Source: Pseudomonas capsici (GTDB lineage Bacteria; Pseudomonadota; Gammaproteobacteria; Pseudomonadales; Pseudomonadaceae). From it: a stretch of 64,000 bases of DNA. Of this stretch, positions 8,955 to 17,928 are shown one piece after another. Position 1 is the stretch's first letter. Each line of letters begins with the position of its first letter. The stretch is taken from the NCBI RefSeq assembly GCF_017165765.1, contig NZ_JAFGZD010000001.1, forward strand, positions 434,001 to 498,000. Reading direction: 5' to 3'. The translations under genes and the position numbers were made by a program. Below the pieces are notes generated by a model. It made no database searches and had not been told where the DNA came from. It saw nothing but the letters and a program-made list of their open reading frames with translations.

Positions 8955-9925
8955 TCGGCTGGGCTGTGCGGCGTCTGGTGCAGTCGCTGCTGGTCGTGTT
9001 GCTGATGACACTGGTGGTGTTCATCGGCCTGAATGCCATCGGCAATCCGATGGATATTCTGGTGGGTGAGGACCTGAATCAGGCCGAGCGCCTGGCGGCC
9101 ATCGCGCACCTTGGGCTGGACAAGCCGCTGTGGCAGCAATATCTGCTGTTCCTCAAGGGTTCGGCAAGCGGCAATCTCGGTCAGAGCTTTGTCTATCACG
9201 AAGACGCCATGCGCCTGATCCTGCAACGCCTGCCTGCCACGTTCGAACTGGCGTTCTGTGCCTTGTTCCTGGCGGTGTTGCTGGGTGTGCCGCTGGGCAT
9301 GTTTGCGGGCACCTATCCCGATCACCCGGTATCGCGGGTGATGATGGCCACCAGCATTGTGGGCTTCTCGCTGCCAGCGTTCTGGGTGGCGCTGATGATG
9401 ATCATGCTGTTCTCGATCCATCTGGGCTGGCTGCCAGCCAGCGGGCGCGGGGAGACTCGCGAGTTTCTCGGCGTGCAATGGTCGTTCCTGACGCTCGATG
9501 GCCTGCAACACCTGATTCTGCCGGCGCTCAATCTGGCGCTGTTCAAGATATCTCTGGTGCTGCGTCTGACCCGTGCCGGCGTGCGGGAAGTCTTGCCGCA
9601 GGAGTTCGTCAAGTTTGCCCGTGCCAAGGGCCTGTCGCCGATGCGGGTAATGTGCATGCACGTGATGCGCAACACCATGATCCCGCTGGTGACGGTGCTG
9701 GCAATGGAGTTGGGGTCGACCATCGCCTATGCCGTGGTGACCGAAAGTATCTTTGCCTGGCCGGGTGCCGGAAAGCTGATCCTGGACAGCATCAATATGC
9801 TGGATCGCCCGGTTGTCGTGGCTTATCTGATGGTGGTGGTCGTGATCTTCGTGGTGCTCAATCTGATCGTCGATGCGTTGTATTACCTGCTTGATCCGCG
9901 TGTGCGCATCGAGGCTGGCCGATGA
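8951..9925 (+). CDS. ABC transporter permease, DppB/GsiC type
   Basis: The ATG at 8951 overlaps the stop of the monooxygenase (ATGA) and gives the normal N-terminus MIGWAVRRLVQSLLVVLL. The 324-residue membrane protein has about six helices, with the large loop after the first helix typical of the first permease of peptide/opine/nickel importers. The coupling loop EFVKFARAKGLSP (EAA-type) is near residue 220. It should form the inner-membrane channel with the next gene product. Its start overlap and those downstream indicate one translationally coupled operon. Confidence 0.92.
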   Translation: MIGWAVRRLVQSLLVVLLMTLVVFIGLNAIGNPMDILVGEDLNQAERLAAIAHLGLDKPLWQQYLLFLKGSASGNLGQSFVYHEDAMRLILQRLPATFELAFCALFLAVLLGVPLGMFAGTYPDHPVSRVMMATSIVGFSLPAFWVALMMIMLFSIHLGWLPASGRGETREFLGVQWSFLTLDGLQHLILPALNLALFKISLVLRLTRAGVREVLPQEFVKFARAKGLSPMRVMCMHVMRNTMIPLVTVLAMELGSTIAYAVVTESIFAWPGAGKLILDSINMLDRPVVVAYLMVVVVIFVVLNLIVDALYYLLDPRVRIEAGR

Positions 9926-10827
9926 GTCAGGTACAGGTGGCACGCCTGCAAGTGCAATCGCCATGGCATCTGGGTGCTGTGGAATTTTCCCGCTCCTATA
10001 CGGCCATGTTCGGTCTGCTGGTGCTGTTGCTGATCATGCTGATGGCGGTGCTGGCACCCTGGATAGCGTTTCAGAATCCCTATGACCTGATGCAGCTCAA
10101 TGTGCTGGATGCGCGCCTGCCACCGGGCAGTGAAAACCTCGACGGTGGTTACACCTATTGGCTGGGCACCGACGGACAAGGGCGGGATCTGCTGTCGGCC
10201 ATTATCTACGGGTTGCGTATCAGCCTGTGGGTCGGGATCGGTTCTGCACTGATTGCCGCTGCCGTCGGCACATTGCTGGGCTTGCTGTCGGCCTATGTCG
10301 GGGGATGGCTCGATGCCTTGCTGATGCGTCTGGTGGATCTGCTGCTGTCTTTCCCGGTGATCCTCATGGCGTTGATGATTCTGGCCTGGCTGGGCAAGGG
10401 CGTCGGCAATGTGATGCTGACGCTGGTGCTGCTCGAATGGGCCTATTACGCCCGTACTGCACGGGGCCAGGCCTTGACCGAAAGCCGTCGCGAGTACGTC
10501 GATGCGGCCAAGGGGCAGGGGATAGGTTCATGGCGGATCGTCGTGCGACATATCCTGCCCAATTGCCTGCCGCCGCTGATCGTGATCGGTGCCTTGCAGA
10601 TTGCCAGGGGCATCACGCTGGAGGCGACCCTGTCGTTTCTCGGGCTGGGTGTACCGATTACCGAACCATCGCTGGGGCTGCTGATTGCCAACGGCTTCCA
10701 GTACATGCTCAGCAACGAATACTGGATCAGTTTCTTTCCGGGGCTGGCGCTGTTGATCACCATTGTGGCCATCAATCTGGTGGGTGACCGTCTGCGTGAT
10801 GTCCTGAACCCGAGGTTGCAACGATGA
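9922..10827 (+). CDS. ABC transporter permease, DppC/GsiD type
   Basis: A 301-residue permease overlapping the previous gene by four bases. It has the N-terminal cytoplasmic tail and first helix of DppC-type subunits, a periplasmic section with YWLGTDGQGRDLLS (the motif typical of this subunit class), and the EAA loop REYVDAAKGQGIGSWRI. It pairs with the upstream permease to form the channel. The binding protein, both ATPases and both permeases are all present, so the transporter is complete. The substrate class cannot be decided from the permeases alone. Confidence 0.93.
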   Translation: MSQVQVARLQVQSPWHLGAVEFSRSYTAMFGLLVLLLIMLMAVLAPWIAFQNPYDLMQLNVLDARLPPGSENLDGGYTYWLGTDGQGRDLLSAIIYGLRISLWVGIGSALIAAAVGTLLGLLSAYVGGWLDALLMRLVDLLLSFPVILMALMILAWLGKGVGNVMLTLVLLEWAYYARTARGQALTESRREYVDAAKGQGIGSWRIVVRHILPNCLPPLIVIGALQIARGITLEATLSFLGLGVPITEPSLGLLIANGFQYMLSNEYWISFFPGLALLITIVAINLVGDRLRDVLNPRLQR

Positions 10828-11822
10828 GCGTGCCCGAAGTTTCCCTGGCACAACCGACTCTGGATGTGCGCAACCTCTGTACGTCGTTCGATACCCGGGC
10901 GGGTGTCCTGCCTGCTGTTCGCGATGTTTCCCTGCGCCTGCAACCGGGGCGGATTCTCGGGCTGGTGGGCGAGTCGGGTTCCGGCAAGTCGGTGACCGGT
11001 TTCTCCATTCTCGGGCTGGTCGATGCGCCGGGACGTATCAGCGGTGGTGAGGTGGTGTTTCAAGGGCGCGACCTGACGAAGCTGAGCGCTTCGCAGTTGC
11101 GCAGCCTGCAGGGCAATCGCATTGCGATGATCTTTCAGGACCCGATGATGACCCTCAATCCGGTCCTGCGCATCGACACGCAAATGATCGAAGCCGTGCA
11201 GGCCCATCGCTCCCTGGGGCGACGCGAGGCGCGGCAGCATGCCAGCGATACCCTGGCGCTGATGGGGATTCCCAGCCCGGACGAGCGTCTGAGTGCCTAT
11301 CCGCATCAGCTTTCCGGCGGCATGCGCCAGCGAGTGGCGATCGCCATTGCGCTGTTGCACGCACCGGACCTGATTATCGCCGACGAGCCGACCACAGCGC
11401 TGGATGTAACCATTCAGGCGCAGATTCTCAGCGAAGTGCAAAAGCTTGTGCGTCAGCAAGGAACCTCCCTGATCTGGATTACCCATGACCTGTCGGTGGT
11501 GGCCGGTCTGGCCGATGACATCGCGGTGATGTACGCCGGGCGTATTGTCGAGCAAGGACCGGTATCGGCGGTGCTTGACCGTCCGCAGCATCCTTATACC
11601 CAGGGCCTGATCGACAGCCTTCCAAGTCGTAACAAGCGCGGCCAGCGTCTGCGGCAGATTCCCGGCATGGCGCCGGATCTGTTGTCCATGCCTGCCGGAT
11701 GCGCCTTTGCTGCACGTTGCTCACGAGCGAGCAGTCAGTGCGAGCAGGAGCCACAAAGTCGCGAAATCGAAGCGGGTCGTCTGGTCCGTTGTTTTCACCC
11801 GGGAGCTGCCGATGAGTATTAA
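10824..11822 (+). CDS. ABC transporter ATP-binding protein, DppD type
   Basis: A 332-residue ATPase starting in a four-base overlap with the permease gene. It has Walker A (GESGSGKS), signature ([12 protein letters not shown]), Walker B ([12 protein letters not shown]) and the switch His (ITHDLS). The C-terminal oligopeptide-transporter extension is present, with a cysteine pattern ([14 protein letters not shown]) that in related ATPases binds an iron-sulfur cluster. It drives import together with the next gene product; peptide importers use two different ATPases. Confidence 0.93.
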   Translation: MSVPEVSLAQPTLDVRNLCTSFDTRAGVLPAVRDVSLRLQPGRILGLVGESGSGKSVTGFSILGLVDAPGRISGGEVVFQGRDLTKLSASQLRSLQGNRIAMIFQDPMMTLNPVLRIDTQMIEAVQAHRSLGRREARQHASDTLALMGIPSPDERLSAYPHQLSGGMRQRVAIAIALLHAPDLIIADEPTTALDVTIQAQILSEVQKLVRQQGTSLIWITHDLSVVAGLADDIAVMYAGRIVEQGPVSAVLDRPQHPYTQGLIDSLPSRNKRGQRLRQIPGMAPDLLSMPAGCAFAARCSRASSQCEQEPQSREIEAGRLVRCFHPGAADEY

Positions 11823-12819
11823 CCAGACGCCCATCGTCGAATTGAGCCAGGTCAGTAAAACCTTCGGTAAGCGCAATAACGACAGCACCTTGAGTCAGTG
11901 GCTGCAACGCATGAAGTGGTCCAGGCCATCAGCCGTGACACATGCGGTGGATCGGGTCGACTTGCGGATCAACCGTGGCGAAGTCGTGGGGCTGGTGGGT
12001 GAGTCCGGTTGCGGCAAGTCAACGCTGGGCCGCATGGTCGCCGGGTTGTTGCCGGTGTCTTCGGGGACAGCCTGCATCGATGGCAAGCGTCTTGAGGACC
12101 TGACGGCCGAAGAGCGTCTGGCGGCGCGGTTGAAGATCCAGATGATTTTCCAGGACCCGTCTTCCAGCCTCAATCCGCGCCTGCGGGTCGACCGGATTGT
12201 CGGGGAGGGCGCCTTGCTGCATGGCCTGACCGACAAGGCCGGGTTCGACGATTATGTCAGCGCCCAATTGCAGCGTGCCGGGCTGAGTCCACAACTGCGC
12301 CAGCGTTATCCGCATCAGTTCAGCGGCGGCCAGCGTCAGCGCATCGGCATTGCCCGGGCATTGGCGGTACAGCCGCAGCTTCTGGTGTGCGACGAGTCGG
12401 TGGCGGCGCTGGACGTGTCGATTCAGGCGCAGATCCTCAACCTGTTCATGGACCTGCGCGATGAGCTGGGGCTGACCTATCTGTTCATCAGTCACGATCT
12501 CGGCGTGGTTGAACACCTCTGTGACCGCGTGGTGGTGATGTATCTGGGACGGGTGGTGGAGAGTGCCAGTGTCGATGACCTGTTTGCACGAGCCAATCAT
12601 CCCTATACCCAGGCCCTGCTGGCACAGATTCCGCGCTTCGATGTCCGCAGTGCCCGTTATGACGCGATAAAAGGGGAAATCCCCAGCCCGCTGAACCCGC
12701 CTGCCGGGTGTCATTTCCATCCTCGCTGTCCGCATGCCACGGCGCGCTGCCGCGAGGAAGTTCCAACGCTCAGGGAGGTCGCACCCGGCCACCTGAGCGC
12801 CTGTCACCTCAATGAATAG
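11812..12819 (+). CDS. ABC transporter ATP-binding protein, DppF type
   Basis: The start at 11812 ([19 protein letters not shown]) is chosen because it gives a normal ATPase N-terminus and overlaps the previous stop by eleven bases; a longer in-frame start at 11707 would lie deep in the previous gene. The 335-residue product has Walker A (GESGCGKST), signature (FSGGQRQRIGIA), Walker B (LLVCDESVAALD) and the C-terminal extension with CHFHPRCPHATARC. It is the second ATPase of the importer. The ATP sites appear intact in both ATPases, so both should be active. Confidence 0.93.
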   Translation: MSINQTPIVELSQVSKTFGKRNNDSTLSQWLQRMKWSRPSAVTHAVDRVDLRINRGEVVGLVGESGCGKSTLGRMVAGLLPVSSGTACIDGKRLEDLTAEERLAARLKIQMIFQDPSSSLNPRLRVDRIVGEGALLHGLTDKAGFDDYVSAQLQRAGLSPQLRQRYPHQFSGGQRQRIGIARALAVQPQLLVCDESVAALDVSIQAQILNLFMDLRDELGLTYLFISHDLGVVEHLCDRVVVMYLGRVVESASVDDLFARANHPYTQALLAQIPRFDVRSARYDAIKGEIPSPLNPPAGCHFHPRCPHATARCREEVPTLREVAPGHLSACHLNE

Positions 12820-12877
12820 CACCGAACGAGCGCCGCAATGGCTGGCGCTCATTGCCATTACGCACAAGGAATAGCCC

Positions 12878-14443
12878 ATGAAACCACTTGTCCGTTCACT
12901 GTTGGCCTCGGCCCTGATTCTGGCCGCCGGCAGCGCAGCGGCGCAGAGCCTGCTTATCGGTTATGCCGATCCGGTCTCCTCGCTTGACCCGCAATTGAAC
13001 AACTATGCCGGTGACCGCTCGGTTGCTCTGCATGCCTTCGAGTCGCTGGTCAATCGGCGTGACGACAAGACCCTGCCGGGTCTGGCGCAAAGCTGGAAAG
13101 TCCTGGACGACAAGACCTGGGAGTTCAACCTGCGCAAGGACGTCAAATGGCAGGACGGCAAGCCCCTGACTGCCGATGACTTCGTGTTCTCCTTCGAGCG
13201 CGCCCGCAAGGTGCCGGGCAGCGTGGCGTCCTATGCGGGGGCCATGCGCACGGTGGAGTCGGTCACCGCCAAGGACGATCACACCCTGATCATCAAGACC
13301 ATCACCCCCAATGCCAACCTGCTGCCGGACGTGGATTCGATCTATATCGTCAGCCGCCACGTGGGTGCCGAGGCGCAAAGTGCCGACTACAACAGCGGCA
13401 AGGCGATGGTCGGCACCGGACCTTATCGCTTTGTGTCCTTCGTACCGGGCGACCGCACGATCTTCGAACGCAATACCGGCTACTGGGGGCCGAAACCTCT
13501 GTGGGATACCGTGGATTATCGCTTCATCTCCAACGCCGCGAGCCGCACCGCGGCTTTGCTGGCCGGTGACGTGGACGTGATCGACAAGGTGTCGCCGACC
13601 GATGTGGAGCGCCTGAAGAAAAGCCCGAATGTCAGTGTCTTCGCCTATCCGGGCCTGCGTGCCTTGCTGATTCAGCCAAGCTTCCGGGAAGGCCCCAACG
13701 AGTTCATTCGTGACAATGCCGGCAAGCCGCTGCCCGAGAACCCGTTGCGTGATGTGCGGGTACGCAAGGCCTTGAACCTGGCCATCAACCGCCAGGCGAT
13801 TGTCGAGCGCATCATGCAGGGCACGGTGACCGAGGCCAATCAGTGGATGCCGGCCAAGACCTTCGGCTACAACCCTGAGCTGAAGAACATCCCTTATGAC
13901 CCGAAACAGGCCAAGGAACTGCTGGCTCAGGCGGGCTTCCCGGAAGGCTTCCAGTTGACCGTACACGTACCGGGCGACCGTTACCCGCAAGCGCCGGAAA
14001 CCATGCAGGCCGTGGCGCAGTTCTGGTCGCGCATTGGCGTCAAGGTGCAACTGGAAGTACTGCCATGGGCCGTTTACGCAGGCAAGGCCAACAAGAATGA
14101 ATTTGCGATCAGCGTGGTTGCCTGGGGCAACGGTACTGGCGAAGCCGCCTATGCGCTGACCAACATCCTGACCACGGTGGACAGCGTCAAAGGTCGCGGT
14201 GCATCCAACTGGGGCCATTACAGCAACCCGCTGGTGGATCAGGCGCTGGTCGATGCCACCTCCGAGTTCGACGATACCAGGCGCCGGGCGATCCTGGAGC
14301 AGTCTGCCAAGGTTGTGGCCGACGATGTCGGCATCATTCCGCTGTTCCATTACCAGAACATCTGGGCGGCGCGCAAAGGCCTGAAAGTGGAGCCACTGGT
14401 CAGTGACCGGACAGCCGCGAGCATGGTGACCGAACAGCCTTGA
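12878..14443 (+). CDS. Periplasmic substrate-binding protein of a peptide-type ABC transporter (SBP family 5)
   Basis: A 521-residue secreted protein with a Sec signal peptide (MKPLVRSLLASALILAAG, cleavage likely after SAAA). The mature part has the family-5 fold: YADPVSSLDPQLNNY at the N-terminus, WQDGKPLTADDFVFSFERA, and VGTGPYRFVSF. These proteins bind peptides, opines, nickel chelates or other small ligands. Gene order with two CMD-domain proteins downstream recalls the conserved cluster described by TIGRFAM families of the TIGR04028-TIGR04030 group; this is recalled knowledge, not a search. A 58-base gap separates it from the ATPase gene, and a long hairpin follows at 14448-14482. Confidence 0.9.
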   Translation: MKPLVRSLLASALILAAGSAAAQSLLIGYADPVSSLDPQLNNYAGDRSVALHAFESLVNRRDDKTLPGLAQSWKVLDDKTWEFNLRKDVKWQDGKPLTADDFVFSFERARKVPGSVASYAGAMRTVESVTAKDDHTLIIKTITPNANLLPDVDSIYIVSRHVGAEAQSADYNSGKAMVGTGPYRFVSFVPGDRTIFERNTGYWGPKPLWDTVDYRFISNAASRTAALLAGDVDVIDKVSPTDVERLKKSPNVSVFAYPGLRALLIQPSFREGPNEFIRDNAGKPLPENPLRDVRVRKALNLAINRQAIVERIMQGTVTEANQWMPAKTFGYNPELKNIPYDPKQAKELLAQAGFPEGFQLTVHVPGDRYPQAPETMQAVAQFWSRIGVKVQLEVLPWAVYAGKANKNEFAISVVAWGNGTGEAAYALTNILTTVDSVKGRGASNWGHYSNPLVDQALVDATSEFDDTRRRAILEQSAKVVADDVGIIPLFHYQNIWAARKGLKVEPLVSDRTAASMVTEQP

Positions 14444-14447
14444 GATA

Positions 14448-14482
14448 GAGGGGCCTTGACCGCGACAGCGCCAAGGCCCCTC
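14448..14482 (+). terminator. Strong hairpin after the binding-protein gene
   Basis: GAGGGGCCTTG (14448-14458) and CAAGGCCCCTC (14472-14482) are perfect 11-bp arms around a 13-base loop, five bases after the binding-protein stop. No clean U-tract follows, so it may be a partial terminator or an mRNA-stabilising hairpin that keeps binding-protein expression above that of the CMD genes. Confidence 0.6.
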
Positions 14483-14498
14483 ACACAAGTAACAAGTA

Positions 14499-14526
14499 TG
14501 TAGGACCGGATTTATCCGGGAAGGCA
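14499..14526. repeat. REP-like element (single)
   Basis: Reads TGTAGGACCGGATTTATCCG followed by GGAAGGCA. This is the Pseudomonas REP pattern: a GTAGGA head, a short imperfect hairpin (CCGGATTTATCCGG) and a GAAGGC tail. It lies between the hairpin after the binding-protein gene and the first CMD gene. Confidence 0.55.
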
Positions 14527-14565
14527 GTCATTCATGAAGCTGCATTTTGTTTGATGGGATTGAAT

Positions 14566-15090
14566 ATGACCTCAACCATAGAGCCAGGCCTCGATGTCCT
14601 GGATACCCTGCTGGGCATTGGGCCTGAAACCGGTCTGTACAAGGTGCGCCATGCCCGCGACAAAGTCGTGGCTGCGACTCAGGGCAGTCATGAGCTGTTT
14701 TTCGACCCGGCGCTGCAAGACAATCTGTCCCTCGCCGAGCGTTTGCTGGTGGCGTATTACGCCAGCCATCTGACACCAAACGCCTTGCTGAAGGGTTACT
14801 ACCTGGAGCAGTTGCAGGCGCTGGATGTCGATCCGGTACTGGTGGCCGCGATTGATTCCAGTGCTCTTGAAACGCTGAGCGATGCGCGCCTGTCAGCGAT
14901 TCTGGGTTTCACCCGCACCCTGATCGAATCACCGGTCGAAGGCGATCGTGCCGCCGTGCAGGTCTTGCAGGCCGCAGGCCTCTCGTCCTCTGAAATCGTG
15001 GTGCTGGCGCAGTTGATTGCGTTTCTGTCTTATCAGGTACGTCTGGCAGCCGGCCTTGGGGCCTTGTCGGCTTTGGGAGAAGCACAATGA
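14566..15090 (+). CDS. CMD-domain protein without catalytic cysteines (Avi_7170-like)
   Basis: The start at 14566 (MTSTIEPGLDVLDTLLGI) is chosen over the upstream ATGs at 14551/14554 because the family begins this way. The 174-residue, mostly helical protein belongs to the carboxymuconolactone-decarboxylase/AhpD superfamily by its helical pattern and by its neighbour. It has no CxxC motif anywhere, so it cannot act as an AhpD-type peroxidase by itself. Its last bases overlap the next gene by four, and the two probably work as a pair. In families of this type one member lacks the redox centre while the partner carries it; the actual reaction is unknown. Confidence 0.75.
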   Translation: MTSTIEPGLDVLDTLLGIGPETGLYKVRHARDKVVAATQGSHELFFDPALQDNLSLAERLLVAYYASHLTPNALLKGYYLEQLQALDVDPVLVAAIDSSALETLSDARLSAILGFTRTLIESPVEGDRAAVQVLQAAGLSSSEIVVLAQLIAFLSYQVRLAAGLGALSALGEAQ

Positions 15091-15674
15091 GTGAGCCCAT
15101 TCGCAGTAACGGTTTTACCAACGAAGTATTGGGCTGGAAGGCCTGGTTGCCTGCCGTGCAACTGGACAGCGCCACGCCGGAGCAACTGGCGGTGCTGGAA
15201 GAAAGCCATCCGCAGGCCAAGACGTCGGATTACTACCTGACGCTGGTTCACCAGCCACAGATCCTGCGTCAGCGTTCCGTTGCGTTCAACGCGATCATGT
15301 ATGCACCGGGCGGTTTGTCCCGGGCGGAACGGGAACTGGCCAGTACCGTGGTGTCTAGAATCAATCAGTGTGTGTATTGTGCTTCCGTGCATGCCCAGCG
15401 TTTCGAGCAATTGGCCAAGCGCAATGAGGTGATTGCGCAGATATTTGCCGATCCACAGACAGCGGGCACTACCGAACGGGAAAAGGCCATTGTTCGCTTT
15501 GCCATTGATCTGACACTGGACCCGGCCGCCCTGGGTGCCGAACATATCAGACCGTTGCGTGAGCAGGGGCTCGACGATGGACAGGTGCTGGATCTGATCC
15601 ACGCCATCTCCATTTTTGCCTGGGCCAACCGGTTGATGCTCAACCTGGGGGAGCCGGTTTATCCTGCTGTGTGA
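15087..15674 (+). CDS. Alkylhydroperoxidase-type CMD-domain protein with CxxCxxxH centre (Avi_7169-like)
   Basis: A 195-residue AhpD-like helical protein. The redox centre is INQCVYCASVHAQRF, that is CxxCxxxH, near residues 94-101, the signature of AhpD-type thiol peroxidases; the preceding helix (LSRAERELASTVVSRI) also fits. It is translated in overlap with the cysteine-less CMD protein and closes the transporter/monooxygenase operon. It may remove peroxides made by the flavin monooxygenase, or act directly on the imported compound. The next 190 bases hold two inverted repeats and no gene. Confidence 0.82.
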   Translation: MSEPIRSNGFTNEVLGWKAWLPAVQLDSATPEQLAVLEESHPQAKTSDYYLTLVHQPQILRQRSVAFNAIMYAPGGLSRAERELASTVVSRINQCVYCASVHAQRFEQLAKRNEVIAQIFADPQTAGTTEREKAIVRFAIDLTLDPAALGAEHIRPLREQGLDDGQVLDLIHAISIFAWANRLMLNLGEPVYPAV

Positions 15675-15728
15675 AAAATTGTTTCATTTCTGATAAAAAA
15701 TATTGTCCGAGTGTTGTACAAAATTACC

Positions 15729-15812
15729 GCTGTAGTATAGCTTTTACAGCAGAGCCAGCCGGTATGGCGCTGACATTGCCGTTTTACGGTATAGACCACA
15801 CCGCTGGCTCTT
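15729..15812. other. Two inverted repeats (candidate structured RNA or operator plus hairpin)
   Basis: GCTGTA (15729-15734) and TACAGC (15745-15750) are exact arms ten bases apart. Directly after, AGAGCCAGC (15751-15759) pairs with GCTGGCTCT (15803-15811), and the next bases GGT/ACC extend the pairing across a 40-base interior that itself contains GCCG/CGGT pairing. The long stem is followed by TTCCTGTCTTTCT. It may end the CMD operon or be a leader for the next gene. No protein-coding gene fits here. Confidence 0.45.
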
Positions 15813-15863
15813 CCTGTCTTTCTACCTGTGGGCTTCGGCCCCCAGGCACCACAGAGGCTTCAC

Positions 15864-16373
15864 ATGATCGCGCCGCGCTGGTTGTGGCTGGTGCTTATGC
15901 TCAGCGGCAGCGCATTTGCCGATTGGCGTGAAGCATTGCCCGATTCTCGTGTCGTCGGTTCCGGCGACCTCAGTCTGTTTGGATTCCGCATCTATTCGGC
16001 TCGTCTGTGGAGTCCGGCAAAGCCGTTTGTGGCAGATGCCCCCATGGCGCTGGAACTCACTTATCATCGTGCCATCGACCGGGAAGACCTGGTCGAGGCC
16101 AGCATCGATGAAATCCAGCGTATTTCCGGATCTGCCGTCAGCGATCAGCAATTGTCCGTGTGGCGTCAGCAGATGCAGCAGTCTTTCGTCGATGTCCAGC
16201 CGGGCATGAAAATCACCGGGGTTTACCTGCCGGGACGTGAAGCTCGCTTCTATGTCGGCCCCAGGCTGCAGCATGTGGTCCAGGATAGCGAATTCGCCAA
16301 AGCGTTCTTTGCCATCTGGCTGGACCCCAAGACCCGTAACCCCGATCTGCGTGAGCAACTGCTGGGTAAATGA
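15864..16373 (+). CDS. Secreted chalcone-isomerase-like protein
   Basis: The start at 15864 (MIAPRWLWLVLMLSGSAFA) gives a clean Sec signal peptide, cleaved before DWREALP; an in-frame start at 15828 would bury it. The 169-residue product matches the bacterial chalcone-isomerase-like domain: GDLSLFGFRIYSARLWSP, then LELTYHRAIDREDLVEAS, an Asp/Glu-rich helix and GVYLPGREARFYV. Bacterial members are periplasmic and have no proven isomerase reaction; function is unknown. It stands alone and converges with the flavoreductase gene, whose end is five bases away. Confidence 0.82.
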   Translation: MIAPRWLWLVLMLSGSAFADWREALPDSRVVGSGDLSLFGFRIYSARLWSPAKPFVADAPMALELTYHRAIDREDLVEASIDEIQRISGSAVSDQQLSVWRQQMQQSFVDVQPGMKITGVYLPGREARFYVGPRLQHVVQDSEFAKAFFAIWLDPKTRNPDLREQLLGK

Positions 16374-16377
16374 GGGC

Positions 16378-17922
16378 TCAGTAAAGCTCCTTGTGAATGC
16401 GCCCCTGATTGACCAGTTGCCTGACAAACGCTTCGGCTGTTTCGATATCGAGACGACCTGCCGAGCGAGCAATGCTGACCAGTGCTTCATCGATGGAACG
16501 CTCCAGATTGGCCTTGTTGCCACACAGATACACATGCGCGCCCTGGCTCAGTAAATCCCAGATGACATGGCCATGCTCTCTCAGGGCATCCTGTACGTAG
16601 TAGCGGACTTCATTGTCACGTGAGAAGGCCGTGAGCACCTGATCCAGCACACCTTGAGCCTGCCAGTGTTCGATCCGCTCCTTGTAGAGAAAATCCGAAG
16701 CCTGATGCCGGTCGCCGAAAACCAGGCAGGTTTTCGGGATTGTGTTCTGGTTTTCCAGCTGCTCCAGCAAGCCGATCAGGGGCGCGATGCCTGTCCCGGT
16801 GCCGATCATGATCAAGGGATGGCTCACTCCATCCGGCAGATGAAAGCGAGGGTTGCTGCGCACAAAGATATTCACGGCCTTGGGTTGCCCGGTGAGAAAG
16901 CCGGTGGCGGTTCCTTTTCGCTCACGACCAGCGAGGCTGTAAGCCACCTCCCTGATGCACAGGTCCACGTAATCGGGATTGCCGTGAGAAGCAATCGAAT
17001 AGGCTCTGGGTAAATTGTCGGGCAGCCACTGGGCAAGTTCCCTGGCGGTGAAACAGCCGGGCTCGCAGAAGTCATCGAGCACATCCAGAATGTCCCTGCC
17101 GTGCAGGTAGTCTTCCAGTTGCCTGCGGTTGCTGATTTTCAGCAGGGTTTTCAGCGCTTCGTTACCGCTCGCCTTGGCGATATCTCTCAAGGCCTGTTTG
17201 CCGATCTGACGCAATTCCTTGCCTGCCAGCCATTCGCATGCCTGTTGGTCATCGAACCAGCGGGCAAGGGCGTCAAGCTGTTCGGGCGCGTTTTCGGCCA
17301 GCACGTACAGATTGTCTCCGGCACGGTAATTGATGCCGCTGCCCCGGATATCGAACCTGATGTGGTGCGCATAAGGCGCTGTCTGATTCAGGTGACGCTG
17401 CTCGGTGATTCTGGCCGGATAAGCTGCATTTTCGCCGTAGGCGACAACTTGCAGATGCAAGGCGCTGCCTGCCTGGCTGTCGCCCTGCAGCACCCGCTCG
17501 AGAACACTGGACCAGGTCGCAAAGAACCCCTCGAAATCGGCATCCGCATCGACCCGGTTGATCGTCGACGTTGCGTTCCTGCTCGACAGAAGAGTGTCCA
17601 GTGTCTTGGTAAATCCACAGAAGGTCGGGTAGGCGGTGTCGCCCAGTCCGAAGATGGCGTAGCGCAGACCGGCAAGATCGCTGGCCTGGGTCGCCTGCTC
17701 AAGGAACCGCTCGGCGTTGGCCGGCGGTTCTCCGTCGCCGAACGAGCTCGAGACGATCAGCAGCAGGTCGCGTGAGGTCATCTGCGCCAGGTCCAGGCTG
17801 TTGAGTTCCCGGACTTGTGGCTCATGGCCTTGCAGACAGGGCAATGACTCCAGACGCTGCGCCAGCCCGCGGGCATTGCCCGATTCGGAGCCGTAACCGA
17901 TAAAGACTCGTTCGACGTTCAT
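16378..17922 (-). CDS. NADPH-dependent diflavin reductase (CysJ/sulfite-reductase-flavoprotein-like)
   Basis: A 514-residue protein with the CysJ/P450-reductase layout. Residues 1-145 are an FMN flavodoxin domain (IGYGSESGNARGLAQRLE, then SSFGDGEPPANA). A connecting/FAD domain follows (RAYSIASH, near residue 315), then an NADPH domain (IGTGTGIAPLIGLLEQL, then CLVFGDRHQASDFLY). It should carry electrons from NADPH through FAD and FMN to a protein partner. It begins six bases after the PAS-domain gene, so the pair is an operon, and no sulfite-reductase haemoprotein gene is near. The natural inference is that it reduces, or is sensed by, its PAS partner, or serves another acceptor elsewhere. Confidence 0.85.
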   Translation of the reverse strand: MNVERVFIGYGSESGNARGLAQRLESLPCLQGHEPQVRELNSLDLAQMTSRDLLLIVSSSFGDGEPPANAERFLEQATQASDLAGLRYAIFGLGDTAYPTFCGFTKTLDTLLSSRNATSTINRVDADADFEGFFATWSSVLERVLQGDSQAGSALHLQVVAYGENAAYPARITEQRHLNQTAPYAHHIRFDIRGSGINYRAGDNLYVLAENAPEQLDALARWFDDQQACEWLAGKELRQIGKQALRDIAKASGNEALKTLLKISNRRQLEDYLHGRDILDVLDDFCEPGCFTARELAQWLPDNLPRAYSIASHGNPDYVDLCIREVAYSLAGRERKGTATGFLTGQPKAVNIFVRSNPRFHLPDGVSHPLIMIGTGTGIAPLIGLLEQLENQNTIPKTCLVFGDRHQASDFLYKERIEHWQAQGVLDQVLTAFSRDNEVRYYVQDALREHGHVIWDLLSQGAHVYLCGNKANLERSIDEALVSIARSAGRLDIETAEAFVRQLVNQGRIHKELY

Positions 17923-17928
17923 GGCTGA

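Noticed and set aside
12896..14488. A 530-codon open frame on the minus strand under the binding-protein gene
   Set aside because: The forward frame has a signal peptide and family-5 motifs; the reverse frame has none.
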